A stretch of 41,163 bases of DNA from JAWWPY01 sp964412845. Lineage in GTDB: Bacteria; Actinomycetota; Actinomycetes; Streptosporangiales; Streptosporangiaceae. Numbering within the stretch: the first letter of the stretch is position 1; each line of letters starts with the position of its first letter. Made by a program: the position numbers and the translations under genes. The DNA is taken from NCBI GenBank assembly GCA_964412845.1, contig CAYPQM010000046.1, positions 1 to 41,163 of the forward strand, in the 5' to 3' direction. Positions 21,692-29,258 of this stretch are shown here, piece after piece. Below the pieces are notes generated by a model. The model had not been told where the DNA came from. It saw nothing but the letters and a program-made list of their open reading frames with translations, and searched no databases.

Positions 21692-23382
21692 CGAGCCTGC
21701 TCTGTGCCGGTAGCGCCTGTGGCGGTGAGCTGGCCGGTCGCCGCGGCCATGATCTTTTCCTCCGAAACGTCCGCATGCCCGAACTCGGCGGTCAGCCGGC
21801 CTTCGCGCATCACCAGGATCCGGTCCCCGATGCGCAGCACTTCCGGCAGTTCCGAGGAGATCATCAAGATCGCGACCCCGTCCCGGGCCAGCTGCACCAG
21901 CAACTGGTGCACCTCGGCCTTGGTGGCGATGTCGATCCCGCGGGTCGGCTCATCCACGATCAGCAGCGCGGGTTTGCGTCCCAGCCACTTCGCGAGCACG
22001 ACCTTCTGCTGATTGCCTCCGGACAGCCGGGATACCGGGTCGGTCAGCCTGCCGTACCTGAGCTTCAGCCGCACCGCCCAGTCGGCGGCCAGCGCCCGCT
22101 CGGCCGCCGCCCGGATAAGCCCCGCCTTCCGGAGCCTGCCGAGCGACGCGAGGGCCACGTTCTGCTGCACCGACATGTCCATGACGAGTCCCTGCTGACG
22201 CCGGTCCTCGGGGACGAAACCGATTCCCGCCGCCATGGCGGCGGCGGGCGATGCCCGGCGCAGCCCTTGGCTCCGCATCAGCACCGTCCCTGCGTCGTAC
22301 CGGTCGATGCCGAAGATCGCCCGCGCGACCTCGCTGCGTCCCGATCCGACCAGCCCGGCCAGGGCGACGATCTCCCCGGCCCTTACCTCCAGCGAGATGT
22401 CGGTGAATACGCCTTCCCTGGTCAAGCGCTCAACCTGGAGCACATGGTCGCCAGGCGTGCCGCGTTCGCCCGCGGCGCGCGGCACCATCTCCCGGCCCAC
22501 CATCGCCCGCACAAGATCATCTGCGGTGAGGCCGGCCAGTTCCCTGGTGAACACGTGCCTGCCGTCGCGCATCACGGTCACCCGCTGGCAGATCGCGAAG
22601 ACTTCTTCCAGGCGGTGCGAGATGAACAGCACGGCCGCCCCGGCCGTGCGCAGCGTTCGCACTACATCGAACAGCCGGGCCACCTCGGTGGCGGACAGGG
22701 CGGCGGTGGGCTCGTCCATCACGATGACCCTCGCATTCAGCGAGAGCGCCTTGCCGATCTCGACGATCTGCTGGTCCGCGATGGAAAGCCCGCGGCAGAT
22801 GCGACCCGGGTCAAGCCGGACGCCCAGCCGCTCGAAAAGGGCCGTGGCCTCGGCCCGCATGACCCGGCGGTCGATGCGCCTGGCCGAGCGCATCGGCTGG
22901 CGTCCCATGAAGATGTTTTCCTCGACGGTGAGGTCGGGAAACAGGGTGGGTTCCTGGTAGATGACCGCTATTCCGGCGGCCTGGGCGTCCGCCGGACCGT
23001 GCAGCAGGACCGGGCGGCCGTCAATGAGCAGCGAGCCTGAGTCTGGCTGGTGCACCCCAGCCAGGATCTTGACCAGCGTTGACTTGCCGGCACCGTTCTC
23101 GCCCACCAGGGCGTGGGCCTCACCGCCGTAGAGCTCGATCGACCCGTGGGCGATGGCCTGGACCGCCCCGAACGCCTTGGCTGCGTCGCGAAGCGACAGC
23201 ACCGGCACACGTCCGGCTGGCGAGTCCAGAGAGCTTGGATCCGGCCCGAGATCGCCCGGATTGCCGTCCGGCCCGGGCGCGGGCGCGCTCTCTGGAGCTG
23301 AACCTGGCCCTGAGCCCACGTCTGGTCCGACCGCGGCGGGCGTGCCGATTCCTTCAGCGGAGGCGTTGCCGCCAGGATCCAC
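21688..23382 (-). CDS. rhaT: L-rhamnose ABC transporter ATP-binding protein (two fused ATPase domains)
   Basis: This 564-residue protein starts at GTG 23382 with AGGAG 8 nt upstream. Residues 1-60 are Gly/Pro/Ser/Asp-rich and probably disordered. The first ATPase domain has Walker A GENGAGKST, the family's typical LSIADQQ signature and Walker B VIVMDEPTAAL. The second has a GLVGSGRSE degenerate P-loop, signature LSGGNQQKV and LLIVDEPTRGID. This is the normal arrangement for ribose/rhamnose-type importers (RbsA-like). It powers uptake through RhaP/RhaQ. It is the first gene of the operon, and its leader would run through the 27-bp repeats and assembly gap. It should not be confused with the E. 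coli RhaT symporter. Confidence 0.92.
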   Translation of the reverse strand: MDPGGNASAEGIGTPAAVGPDVGSGPGSAPESAPAPGPDGNPGDLGPDPSSLDSPAGRVPVLSLRDAAKAFGAVQAIAHGSIELYGGEAHALVGENGAGKSTLVKILAGVHQPDSGSLLIDGRPVLLHGPADAQAAGIAVIYQEPTLFPDLTVEENIFMGRQPMRSARRIDRRVMRAEATALFERLGVRLDPGRICRGLSIADQQIVEIGKALSLNARVIVMDEPTAALSATEVARLFDVVRTLRTAGAAVLFISHRLEEVFAICQRVTVMRDGRHVFTRELAGLTADDLVRAMVGREMVPRAAGERGTPGDHVLQVERLTREGVFTDISLEVRAGEIVALAGLVGSGRSEVARAIFGIDRYDAGTVLMRSQGLRRASPAAAMAAGIGFVPEDRRQQGLVMDMSVQQNVALASLGRLRKAGLIRAAAERALAADWAVRLKLRYGRLTDPVSRLSGGNQQKVVLAKWLGRKPALLIVDEPTRGIDIATKAEVHQLLVQLARDGVAILMISSELPEVLRIGDRILVMREGRLTAEFGHADVSEEKIMAAATGQLTATGATGTEQAR

Positions 23383-23434
23383 GGCTCGATCTCCTCTCGA
23401 CGTACGGTGGCCGGTCCAGTTGCGGATGCGCCGG

Positions 23435-23670
23435 GTGGGCTGGGTTCGGGTGGTGCGCTGAGTGGGCTGGGTTCGGGTGGTGCGCCGGGTGGGCTGGGTT
23501 CGGGTGGTGCGCCGGGNNNNNNNNNNNNNNNNNNNNNNNNNNNNNNNNNNNNNNNNNNNNNNNNNNNNNNNNNNNNNNNNNNNNNNNNNNNNNNNNNNNN
23601 NNNNNNNNNNNNNNNNGTGGGCTGGGTTCGGGTGGTGCGCCGGGTGGGCTGGGTTCGGGTGGTGCGCCGG
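23435..23670. repeat. 27-bp tandem repeat array interrupted by an assembly gap, upstream of rhaT
   Basis: Units of 27 bp, beginning GTGGGCTGGGTTCGGGTGGT, lie at 23435-23461, 23462-23488 and 23489-23515 before the gap, and at 23617-23643 and 23644-23670 after it; a degenerate copy follows. The sequence resumes exactly at a unit boundary, as expected if the assembler collapsed an array of unknown copy number. The 682-bp region 23383-24064 otherwise holds only the predicted promoters and operators. Because 27 is a multiple of three, the repeats stay open in several frames (for example PGAPPEPSP on the minus strand), which is not evidence for a gene. Confidence 0.92.
23517..23616. other. Assembly gap (100 N) inside the 27-bp array
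   Basis: There are exactly 100 N, a conventional placeholder for a gap of unknown size. The true length of the rhaT leader region is therefore unknown. Confidence 0.97.
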
Positions 23671-23800
23671 GTGGGCTGGAGCCTGGTCGCGTGCTGGGTC
23701 CGGTCCACGTGGTGCGCAGACGGGCTGCTTCTGCTGCTGCGCTGCTTCTGCTGGTGTGCTGGGTCATGGTGCGGCAGTCACGAGCGCGTTTATGATCTGC

Positions 23801-23812
23801 TGGAACGTTTCA
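23801..23812. promoter_or_regulatory. Putative LacI-family operator O1 (rhaT promoter)
   Basis: TGGAACGTTTCA is a near-perfect palindrome around a central CG (one mismatch), as LacI-family operators usually are. It would lie at about +6 to +17 of the predicted rhaT transcript, where a bound repressor would block transcription. Confidence 0.55.
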
Positions 23813-23824
23813 AATATGTGAAGC

Positions 23825-23853
23825 AGTGTCGGACGATGTCACGGGCCTGTCAA
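23825..23853 (-). promoter_or_regulatory. Predicted promoter of the rhaTPQSM-I-EW-B operon
   Basis: On the minus strand a perfect -35 TTGACA (23853 to 23848) is followed after 17 bp by GACACT (23830 to 23825), a weak but acceptable actinobacterial -10 keeping A2 and T6. The expected start near 23818 gives a leader of more than 430 nt that passes through the repeats. The operator-like O1 lies just downstream and O2 about 60 bp upstream. Confidence 0.42.
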
Positions 23854-23874
23854 TAGACCTCGCAGCCTCATGTT

Positions 23875-23886
23875 TGAATCGTTACA
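23875..23886. promoter_or_regulatory. Putative LacI-family operator O2
   Basis: TGAATCGTTACA fits the same TGnnnCGTTnCA pattern as the other two sites. Its centre is 74 bp (about seven helical turns) from O1 and 144 bp from O3, so a DNA loop is possible. Confidence 0.5.
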
Positions 23887-24017
23887 GACAGGTTTCATGC
23901 CTGTTGCGAACCGCGCCGCAGCCTGCCGCTCCGCGTGGAGCGGGCGGCTGTGGGCTACGGCGCCCGGCGCATCGCCGGTGTGCGCCGGAACACCAGCCGA
24001 GCAGGGCGAAGTCGGTT

Positions 24018-24045
24018 TGACACGTTCCAACCGACCTATAAAACT
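24018..24045 (+). promoter_or_regulatory. Predicted promoter of the LacI-family regulator gene
   Basis: A perfect -35 TTGACA is at 24018-24023 and a -10-like TAAAAC at 24040-24045 (16-bp spacing), overlapping TATAAA at 24038. The start would be near 24052, so the leader is very short and holds the AGGAGG site at 24055-24060. The -35 overlaps operator O3, which suggests autorepression. Confidence 0.42.
24019..24030. promoter_or_regulatory. Putative LacI-family operator O3 (regulator promoter)
   Basis: TGACACGTTCCA; read on the other strand it is TGGAACGTGTCA, identical to O1 in 11 of 12 positions. It overlaps the predicted -35 of the regulator gene. Confidence 0.55.
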
Positions 24046-24064
24046 GACAGGACAGGAGGACGCC

Positions 24065-25147
24065 GTGGCGGACGCGCCGGTCAGCATCAGGGAGGTCGCC
24101 GCGCTTGCCGGCGTCTCGGTTGGCACCGTGTCCAACGTCCTCAACCGGCCCGATGTCGTCGCGGAGTCGACCCGCACCCGGGTCCAGGCGGCGATCAAGT
24201 CCCTGGGCTTCATCAGGAACGAGTCGGCGCGCCAGCTCCGGGCCGGGCGCAGCCGCACCATCGGGCTGGTCGTCCTCGACGTGGCCAACCCGTTCTTCAC
24301 CGACGTGGCCCGCGGTGTCGAGGACGAGGCGAGCGAGTCGGGGCTGGCCGTCATCCTGTGCAACAGCGACGACCAGCAGGCCAAGGAGTCCAGCTACCTG
24401 GAGCTGCTGGAAGAACACCGGGTCCAGGGCATCTTGATCACGCCCGTCTCCGGCGCCGATGAGCGGCTGGCCCGGCTGCAGCGCCGGGGGACTCCGGTGG
24501 TCCTGGTGGACAGCCGGTCGCCGTCCCGCGGTCAGTGCTCGGTATCGGTGGATGACGTGCTGGGCGGCGACCTGGCCGTGTCGCATCTGCTGGAAGCGGG
24601 CCACGAGCGGATCGCGTTCGTCGGCGGGCCGATGAGCATCCGGCAGGTGGCTGACCGCCGCGATGGCGCCATCCGGGCCCTGGGACGTGCCGCCGGCAGC
24701 ATGCCGGAACTGCGCGTGATCGAGACGGCCGCGCTGAATGTCTCGGCCGGCCAGCGGGCTGGCGCGACTCTCGCGGAACTCCCGGCGGACATCAGGCCCA
24801 CTGGCGTCTTCTGCGCGAACGACCTGCTCGCGCTGGGTGTTCTCCAGGAGATGACGGCCCACCGGATCAGGGTCCCGGAGAGCGTCGCCCTGGTTGGTTA
24901 TGACGACATTGACTTCGCCGCCGCGGCGGCGGTGCCGCTCTCCTCGGTGCGCCAGCCCCGCCATCAGCTCGGCCGGACCGCCGCCCAGCTGATCATCGAA
25001 GAGGCTCTCGGCAAGCAGGCCCACCAGCACCGTCAGGTCGTCTTCGAGCCGGAACTGGTGATCCGCCAGTCCAGCCAGGCCCGGCCCCGCCGGCCCCGCT
25101 CACGGGCGCCGCTCCGCACTGGCGACAAGGCCCTGGCCGCCGACTGA
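24065..25147 (+). CDS. rhaR: LacI-family transcriptional regulator, probable rhamnose-operon repressor
   Basis: This 360-residue protein starts at GTG 24065, with AGGAGG 4 nt upstream; the frame is open back to 23870, but there it would cross the operators and promoter. The N-terminal HTH (SIREVAALAGVSVGTVSNVLNRPDVV, starting about residue 7) includes the hinge-helix segment with SARQLRAGRSRTIGLVV. The rest is a sugar-binding-protein-like effector domain (DVANPFFTDVARGVED, GGDLAVSHLLEAGHERIAFVGG, VFCANDLLALGVLQEM, VALVGYDDIDFA). It is divergent from the rhamnose operon, so a repressor released by rhamnose or a pathway intermediate is the natural reading. The specific effector is inferred from context. 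Confidence 0.85.
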   Translation: MADAPVSIREVAALAGVSVGTVSNVLNRPDVVAESTRTRVQAAIKSLGFIRNESARQLRAGRSRTIGLVVLDVANPFFTDVARGVEDEASESGLAVILCNSDDQQAKESSYLELLEEHRVQGILITPVSGADERLARLQRRGTPVVLVDSRSPSRGQCSVSVDDVLGGDLAVSHLLEAGHERIAFVGGPMSIRQVADRRDGAIRALGRAAGSMPELRVIETAALNVSAGQRAGATLAELPADIRPTGVFCANDLLALGVLQEMTAHRIRVPESVALVGYDDIDFAAAAAVPLSSVRQPRHQLGRTAAQLIIEEALGKQAHQHRQVVFEPELVIRQSSQARPRRPRSRAPLRTGDKALAAD

Positions 25148-25242
25148 GCCGCCTGGCGTGAGGGGCAAGTGGCGCGAGAGGCCGGTTCCTGCTCGCGGCG
25201 GCGCGGCCCAGTGAGCCGGCGACGCCCGGCGACCACTCATGA

Positions 25243-25295
25243 CCCGCCTGGGCCGCGGGGCAGCGGGTTTCTCGCGGTCCCGCGGCCCAGGCGGG
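25243..25295 (+). terminator. 17-bp inverted repeat downstream of the LacI-type regulator gene
   Basis: CCCGCCTGGGCCGCGGG (25243-25259) pairs perfectly with 25279-25295 around a 19-nt loop, about 95 bp after the regulator stop. There is no T-run. A direct repeat (GCAGCGGG-TTTCTCGCGGTC, 25261 and about 25297) overlaps it, so it may have arisen with a local duplication. It could act as a factor-dependent or processing hairpin. Confidence 0.5.
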
Positions 25296-25329
25296 GCAGC
25301 GGGGTTTCTCGCGGTCCCGGGGTGGGCAG

Positions 25330-26598
25330 ATGCATGAGATGCCTCAAGGCGTCGGCGGGACTGGAATCGTGATCGTGGGCGGCGGCCTGGCCGGGGGCAA
25401 CGCTGCCGTAACCCTGCGGGAGGAGGGTTACCGGGACCGGGTCGCCCTGATCGGCCGGGAACCAGGCGTTCCCTTTGGCCGGCCTCCGCTTTCCAAGACG
25501 TACCTGCGGTCGGAGGAGGATCTCGCGGGCTGGCAGGTGAAGCCGGCCAGCTGGTATGAGGAACACGACGTGGACCACCTCGTTGGGTCCAGTGCCGCGG
25601 TCATCGATACCGCCGCGCATACCGTGCTCCTCGGCTCAGGCCAGGAGCTGCCGTACCAGAAGGTCTTGATAGCCACCGGTGGGCGGAACCGGAGGCTTGA
25701 GCTTCCCGGGGCTGACCTGCCTGGCCTCCACTACCTGCGCACGGTCGCTGACTGCGAGGCGATCAAGGGCGAAGCGGTGGCGGGTCGGCGCGCGGTGGTA
25801 GTGGGCATGAGCTTCATCGGTTCCGAGGTGGCGGCCTCGCTGACACAGCTCGGGGTGCACGTGACCGCCATCTTTCCCGGCCGGTTCCCCCTTGACCGGG
25901 TGCTGGGCGGGGAAATCGGCGCACTATTCGGTGCCATCCACCGCGCGAACGGCGTTGATCTGCTCGCCGGAGATCAGGTTGCCGCGTTCGAAGGGACCGA
26001 GCGGCTGGAGGCGGTCACCACGGCCAGCGGCGTTCGCGTGGCATGCGACTTCGCCGTGGCTGGTATCGGGATCGAGCCCGTGGTGCCGGCCGTCGCGGGG
26101 CAGCCGATCGCGCAGGATAACGGGGTCCTGGTCGACGAATTGTGCCGGGCCAGCGCCGCCGGCGTCTACGCGGCCGGCGATGTCGCGAACCATCTTCACC
26201 CGGTATTCGGCCGGGTCCGTGTCGAGCATTACAACAACGCCGAGAAACAGGGTGCTGCGGCGGCGAGGTCGATGCTGGGCTCGGATGCTCCCTATGACTA
26301 CATCCATAGCTTCTGGTCAGATCAGTACGAACATAAGCTCGAGTATGTCGGCCACGCCGCGAAGTGGGATGAGTTTGTCGTGCGCGGGAGTCCGCCGGAA
26401 GGAAGGCTAGTCGGGTTCTACCTCGTCAACGGGGTGGTGCGGGCCGCGGTCGGGCTGAACCGCGGCGGTGATCCCGAGCTGGACGGCGACTCGGAGATGG
26501 CAGCGGCTGCGCGCCTCGTGACCGCGCGAGCCCAGCCTCCTCCTGGACTGCTCGCCGACGAGCAGGTGGACCTGTGGTCGCTGGGGAAAGATGCATGA
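25330..26598 (+). CDS. FAD/NAD(P)-dependent oxidoreductase, ferredoxin-reductase (BphA4/AIF-like) family
   Basis: The 422-residue protein starts at ATG 25330, with GGTGGG close upstream; ATG 25339 is an alternative. The FAD Rossmann motif (IVIVGGGLAGGNAA, about 13-26) is followed by FGRPPLSK and the second nucleotide-binding motif VVVGMSFIGSEVAA. The late FAD motif VYAAGDVAN and a C-terminal reductase-like domain (FWSDQYEHKLEYVGHA) complete the family pattern. Such proteins pass electrons from NAD(P)H to ferredoxins that feed cytochromes P450 or dioxygenases. No ferredoxin or oxygenase gene is adjacent, so the partner is unknown. It is monocistronic and convergent with the SDR gene. Confidence 0.9.
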   Translation: MHEMPQGVGGTGIVIVGGGLAGGNAAVTLREEGYRDRVALIGREPGVPFGRPPLSKTYLRSEEDLAGWQVKPASWYEEHDVDHLVGSSAAVIDTAAHTVLLGSGQELPYQKVLIATGGRNRRLELPGADLPGLHYLRTVADCEAIKGEAVAGRRAVVVGMSFIGSEVAASLTQLGVHVTAIFPGRFPLDRVLGGEIGALFGAIHRANGVDLLAGDQVAAFEGTERLEAVTTASGVRVACDFAVAGIGIEPVVPAVAGQPIAQDNGVLVDELCRASAAGVYAAGDVANHLHPVFGRVRVEHYNNAEKQGAAAARSMLGSDAPYDYIHSFWSDQYEHKLEYVGHAAKWDEFVVRGSPPEGRLVGFYLVNGVVRAAVGLNRGGDPELDGDSEMAAAARLVTARAQPPPGLLADEQVDLWSLGKDA

Positions 26599-26622
26599 AA
26601 GCCGCCCGGGTAGCTCGCCTAA

Positions 26623-26653
26623 TACTCCAGCAGCACTTCGTGACGATGGAGTA
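26623..26653. terminator. Weak inverted repeat between convergent genes
   Basis: TACTCCA (26623-26629) and TGGAGTA (26647-26653) form a 7-bp stem with a 17-nt loop in the 64-bp gap between the convergent flavoprotein and SDR genes. The position fits a bidirectional terminator, but the stem is short and there is no T-run. Confidence 0.3.
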
Positions 26654-26662
26654 CTAACCCGC

Positions 26663-27388
26663 CTAGGCATTTGAGAAAAGGGGGATGTTCGCCCCGCTCG
26701 CCGGAGCCAGCGGGCTATCTAGCAGCGCGAGGATCAGTTCCGCGACATCACCGGGTGTTAGCCCCGGACGAAGCTCGGGATTGGCCCGGCGCAGCATCTG
26801 GGTGTCGACCGCTCCTGGGCTCACGCAGATGGCGCTGATGCCGTGCTGCCTGCCTTCTACGGCGATCGCCTCCGTCAGGCCGATGACCCCGTACTTGGAG
26901 ACGTTGTAGGCGGACAGCCCCGGGAACTTCTCGGTGGCGTAGATGCCCGAGAGCGAGGCGATGTTGACGATCCGTCCTTCGCCTGCAGTGCTCATGGCGA
27001 TGAATGCCGCCCGGCAGCACAGGAACGAGCCGGTCAGGTTGACCCCCAGCGTTTCTTCCCAGATGTCCCACGTGGTCTCGCCGAACGGCGCGGATGTCAG
27101 CACGCCAGCCGCGCAGACCAGGGCGGCGAGACGGCCGGTCTGCGCGGCGGCGGCAAACAGCCGCTCGACGTCTTTGACCTTGCTCACATCCGTGGGCACG
27201 GCCGTGGCCTGGCCGCCGGCGGACTGGATGCCGCTGGCCACGCTGGCGAGAGCATCGCGGTCGCGGGCCGCGAGAACGACGTGCGCTCCGGCGCCGGCGA
27301 GAGACTCGGCGGTGGCGGCGCCGATTCCCCGGCTGGCGCCCGTGACTATCGCGACCCGTCCCGCCAGCCAGTGCCCTGGGTCACTCAT
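26663..27388 (-). CDS. Short-chain dehydrogenase/reductase, last gene of the putative pterin operon
   Basis: ATG 27388 overlaps the glycosyltransferase stop by 4 nt (ATGA), giving 242 residues; the frame is open to 27493, but that part lies inside the upstream gene. Classical SDR features are TGASRGIG (16-23) for NAD(P) binding, the CAAG motif (about 92-95), and catalytic Ser145, Tyr161 and Lys165 in YNVSK. The basic residue in GASRGIG and the ARD segment after beta-2 suggest NADPH use. In the operon context a sepiapterin-reductase-like or other pterin side-chain reduction is possible, but SDR sequence alone cannot fix the substrate; 3-oxoacyl reductases look similar. Confidence 0.9.
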   Translation of the reverse strand: MSDPGHWLAGRVAIVTGASRGIGAATAESLAGAGAHVVLAARDRDALASVASGIQSAGGQATAVPTDVSKVKDVERLFAAAAQTGRLAALVCAAGVLTSAPFGETTWDIWEETLGVNLTGSFLCCRAAFIAMSTAGEGRIVNIASLSGIYATEKFPGLSAYNVSKYGVIGLTEAIAVEGRQHGISAICVSPGAVDTQMLRRANPELRPGLTPGDVAELILALLDSPLAPASGANIPLFSNA

Positions 27389-28476
27389 TGACTGCGGCTC
27401 CGGCCACCCCGGCGGATGACTCGCCGGTAGAGCTGCTCGTGAGCATCCAGGCTCCGTTCCAGGTCGAGATGCCTTTCGGCATGCGCGCGGCATGCCGCGC
27501 GGGAGATCTGAGTGATCTTCCGGACGCTATCGGCAGCCGCTTCGATGTCATCTGCCGCGACTAGGAAGCCGGTCACGCCATCCACGATTATCTCGCTGAG
27601 TCCACCGCGCTTGAACGCGACGACAGGAGTCCCGCACGCCTGGGCGTCGGCGGCAGCCATGCCGAAGGGCTCATCCCACTTTGCGGGGCAGACCACGACC
27701 GCCGCGCGGGCCATTGCCGCCCATATCGATGGTCGTGGCACTCCTTGATGCACCACCACGCCTGGCGCGTCACGCCGGGGGCCGATCTGTGCTCGTGCGT
27801 ACTCGGCGTCGTAGACGTCGCCGTAGACGTCGATCCGGGCTCCGGCCACCTGGGCGATGTCGATCGCCTCGGCGGCTCCCTTCTCGGGACTTAGCCTGCC
27901 TGCGAAAACAGCGCCATCCCCGGCTGCATCCGACCAGGGGACGGAACGCGTCGGCACATATGGCGGGAGGATCGCGTCGACTCGGGCGACCCCGCGCCAG
28001 GTGCTCGCCTGGAACTCGGACACGCAGGCCACGGCCGGAGGCTGACCGCCCTGGGCGGCCTGACGAAGCGCGGCGGCGATCGCCGCGTCCGGTGGCAGGT
28101 GGAGCGTGTGCACAACAGGCGTATTCAATCCGGTAGCGAGGCCGATCGCCGGGGCGTCGAAGGCGTGATTGTGGACTATGTCGTACCGGGTCTCCCGGAC
28201 CGCGGAGTAGGCGCTGGCAAAGGCCGACACCGCCGGGGCCAGGTCGCGGCTGCGTCGGCCGGCGGCTCGGTACAGGGTGGCGGCCAGAGAACTCGGATCT
28301 ACGCCGGTATCGATGACCGTGACCCCTGGTATCTCCGATCCCGTGGCCGCGTAGACGTGCACCTCGTGGCCTCTGCTAAGCAGGCCGCGGGCAAGGTCGG
28401 ACACGAAGGCCTGCGAGCCTCCCCCCTGCGGCTCGCGGATGGCTGACACGAGCGGCGCCACCACCGCGACCTTCAT
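27385..28476 (-). CDS. Glycosyltransferase family 4 (GT-B) protein
   Basis: This 363-residue protein has a typical GT4 architecture: an N-terminal MKVAVVAPL with GGGSQAFVSDLARGLLSRGHEVHVY, a middle HNHAFDAPAIGLA segment, and a donor-binding C-terminal half with FAGRLSPEKG and EPFGMAAADAQACGTPVVAFKRGG. The retaining-transferase EX7E motif appears as E269-x7-D277, a conservative substitution. It should move a sugar from a nucleotide donor to an unknown acceptor. It overlaps the methyltransferase gene (ATGA at 28473) and the SDR gene (27385), which points to one pathway with the pterin-synthase-like protein. Cyanobacterial pterin glucosyltransferases also belong to the GT4 class (family knowledge, not identity evidence). 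Confidence 0.9.
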   Translation of the reverse strand: MKVAVVAPLVSAIREPQGGGSQAFVSDLARGLLSRGHEVHVYAATGSEIPGVTVIDTGVDPSSLAATLYRAAGRRSRDLAPAVSAFASAYSAVRETRYDIVHNHAFDAPAIGLATGLNTPVVHTLHLPPDAAIAAALRQAAQGGQPPAVACVSEFQASTWRGVARVDAILPPYVPTRSVPWSDAAGDGAVFAGRLSPEKGAAEAIDIAQVAGARIDVYGDVYDAEYARAQIGPRRDAPGVVVHQGVPRPSIWAAMARAAVVVCPAKWDEPFGMAAADAQACGTPVVAFKRGGLSEIIVDGVTGFLVAADDIEAAADSVRKITQISRAACRAHAERHLDLERSLDAHEQLYRRVIRRGGRSRSQ

Positions 28477-29258
28477 CGCGTGATCACCTTGAAGGCGAGA
28501 TCGCGCGGCGGATTGATCCCCAGCACCTCATACGGGACTCGTCGGCTGCCGCGGCAGCGGACCTCCGAGACCGCATGGGGATAGAAGATCCCGGCCAGTT
28601 CCACCGCCTCGCGGTGGCTCGCGAAATCCACCGACATCGGTCCAGCGAAGCTTTCGTACTGGTAATTGCGGGCGGCTAGCCAGCCGATGTTGTTCGGCCA
28701 GATAATGGCGACACAGCCGCCGGGCCGGCAAACCCGCTCCATCTCGGCCAGGCCGGCGTCGCCGCCATGGCCGGGGGCGGGGGTGAAAACCGAGCACGCG
28801 ACGACCAGATCAGCGAAGCCGCTCGCGACGGGCAGGTCGTCGAAAAACCCGTGTGTCACGCGGACACGGGATCCATGATCGGCTTTGGCCAGCTTCCGCT
28901 CAAGTATCTGGCGCAGCCCGGTCGCGGGCTCAATAGCCACCACCTCCCGCCCGCGGTCGATGAGGTCCAGCGTCAGGCGACCTGAGCCGGCGCCGACCTC
29001 GACAATCCGGTCCGAGCTGGGTGGCAGCCAGTCAACTATCCCGGGATGGAGCCGCTCCGCGCTGGCCATCCGCTCGTAAAGCTCCGGCTCGAGCCGGTAC
29101 AGCAATTCCCAGGCCAAGGTCACGTCGGCCTGCGGATCGCAGCCCTCGTCCGGGGCGAAGCGCCGCGCCTCGTCCCGGGTCAGGACACGGAGGTCCGCAG
29201 CTGTGTAGCGGCTGCGCAACTCCCGGCCCCGGCGGCCCGGCCCTTCAGATATGGTCAC
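28473..29258 (-). CDS. Class I SAM-dependent methyltransferase
   Basis: This 261-residue protein has motif I VEVGAGSGRL at about residues 87-96, an acidic ribose-binding residue in VVAIEP, a motif II-like FADLVVACSVF, and post-II GGCVAIIWP, all in the right order for a class I Rossmann methyltransferase. The N-terminal 80 residues are helical and may form a cap. The ATG at 29258 overlaps the pterin-synthase stop by 14 nt, and its stop overlaps the glycosyltransferase start by 4 nt. The acceptor (small molecule, sugar or pterin) is unknown; the close packing suggests modification of the same product. Confidence 0.88.
   Translation of the reverse strand: MTISEGPGRRGRELRSRYTAADLRVLTRDEARRFAPDEGCDPQADVTLAWELLYRLEPELYERMASAERLHPGIVDWLPPSSDRIVEVGAGSGRLTLDLIDRGREVVAIEPATGLRQILERKLAKADHGSRVRVTHGFFDDLPVASGFADLVVACSVFTPAPGHGGDAGLAEMERVCRPGGCVAIIWPNNIGWLAARNYQYESFAGPMSVDFASHREAVELAGIFYPHAVSEVRCRGSRRVPYEVLGINPPRDLAFKVITR

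Noticed and set aside
23354..23767. Minus-strand frame with PPGAPPEPS-type repeats running into the assembly gap
   Set aside because: Open only because the repeat unit is 27 bp; no ribosome site, and reading frame across the gap of unknown size is meaningless.
26598..26660. Possible tRNA-like segment (GGGTAGCTCG) between convergent genes
   Set aside because: It resembles a D-arm sequence only; no T-loop GGTTCGA-type sequence and no cloverleaf pairing could be found.
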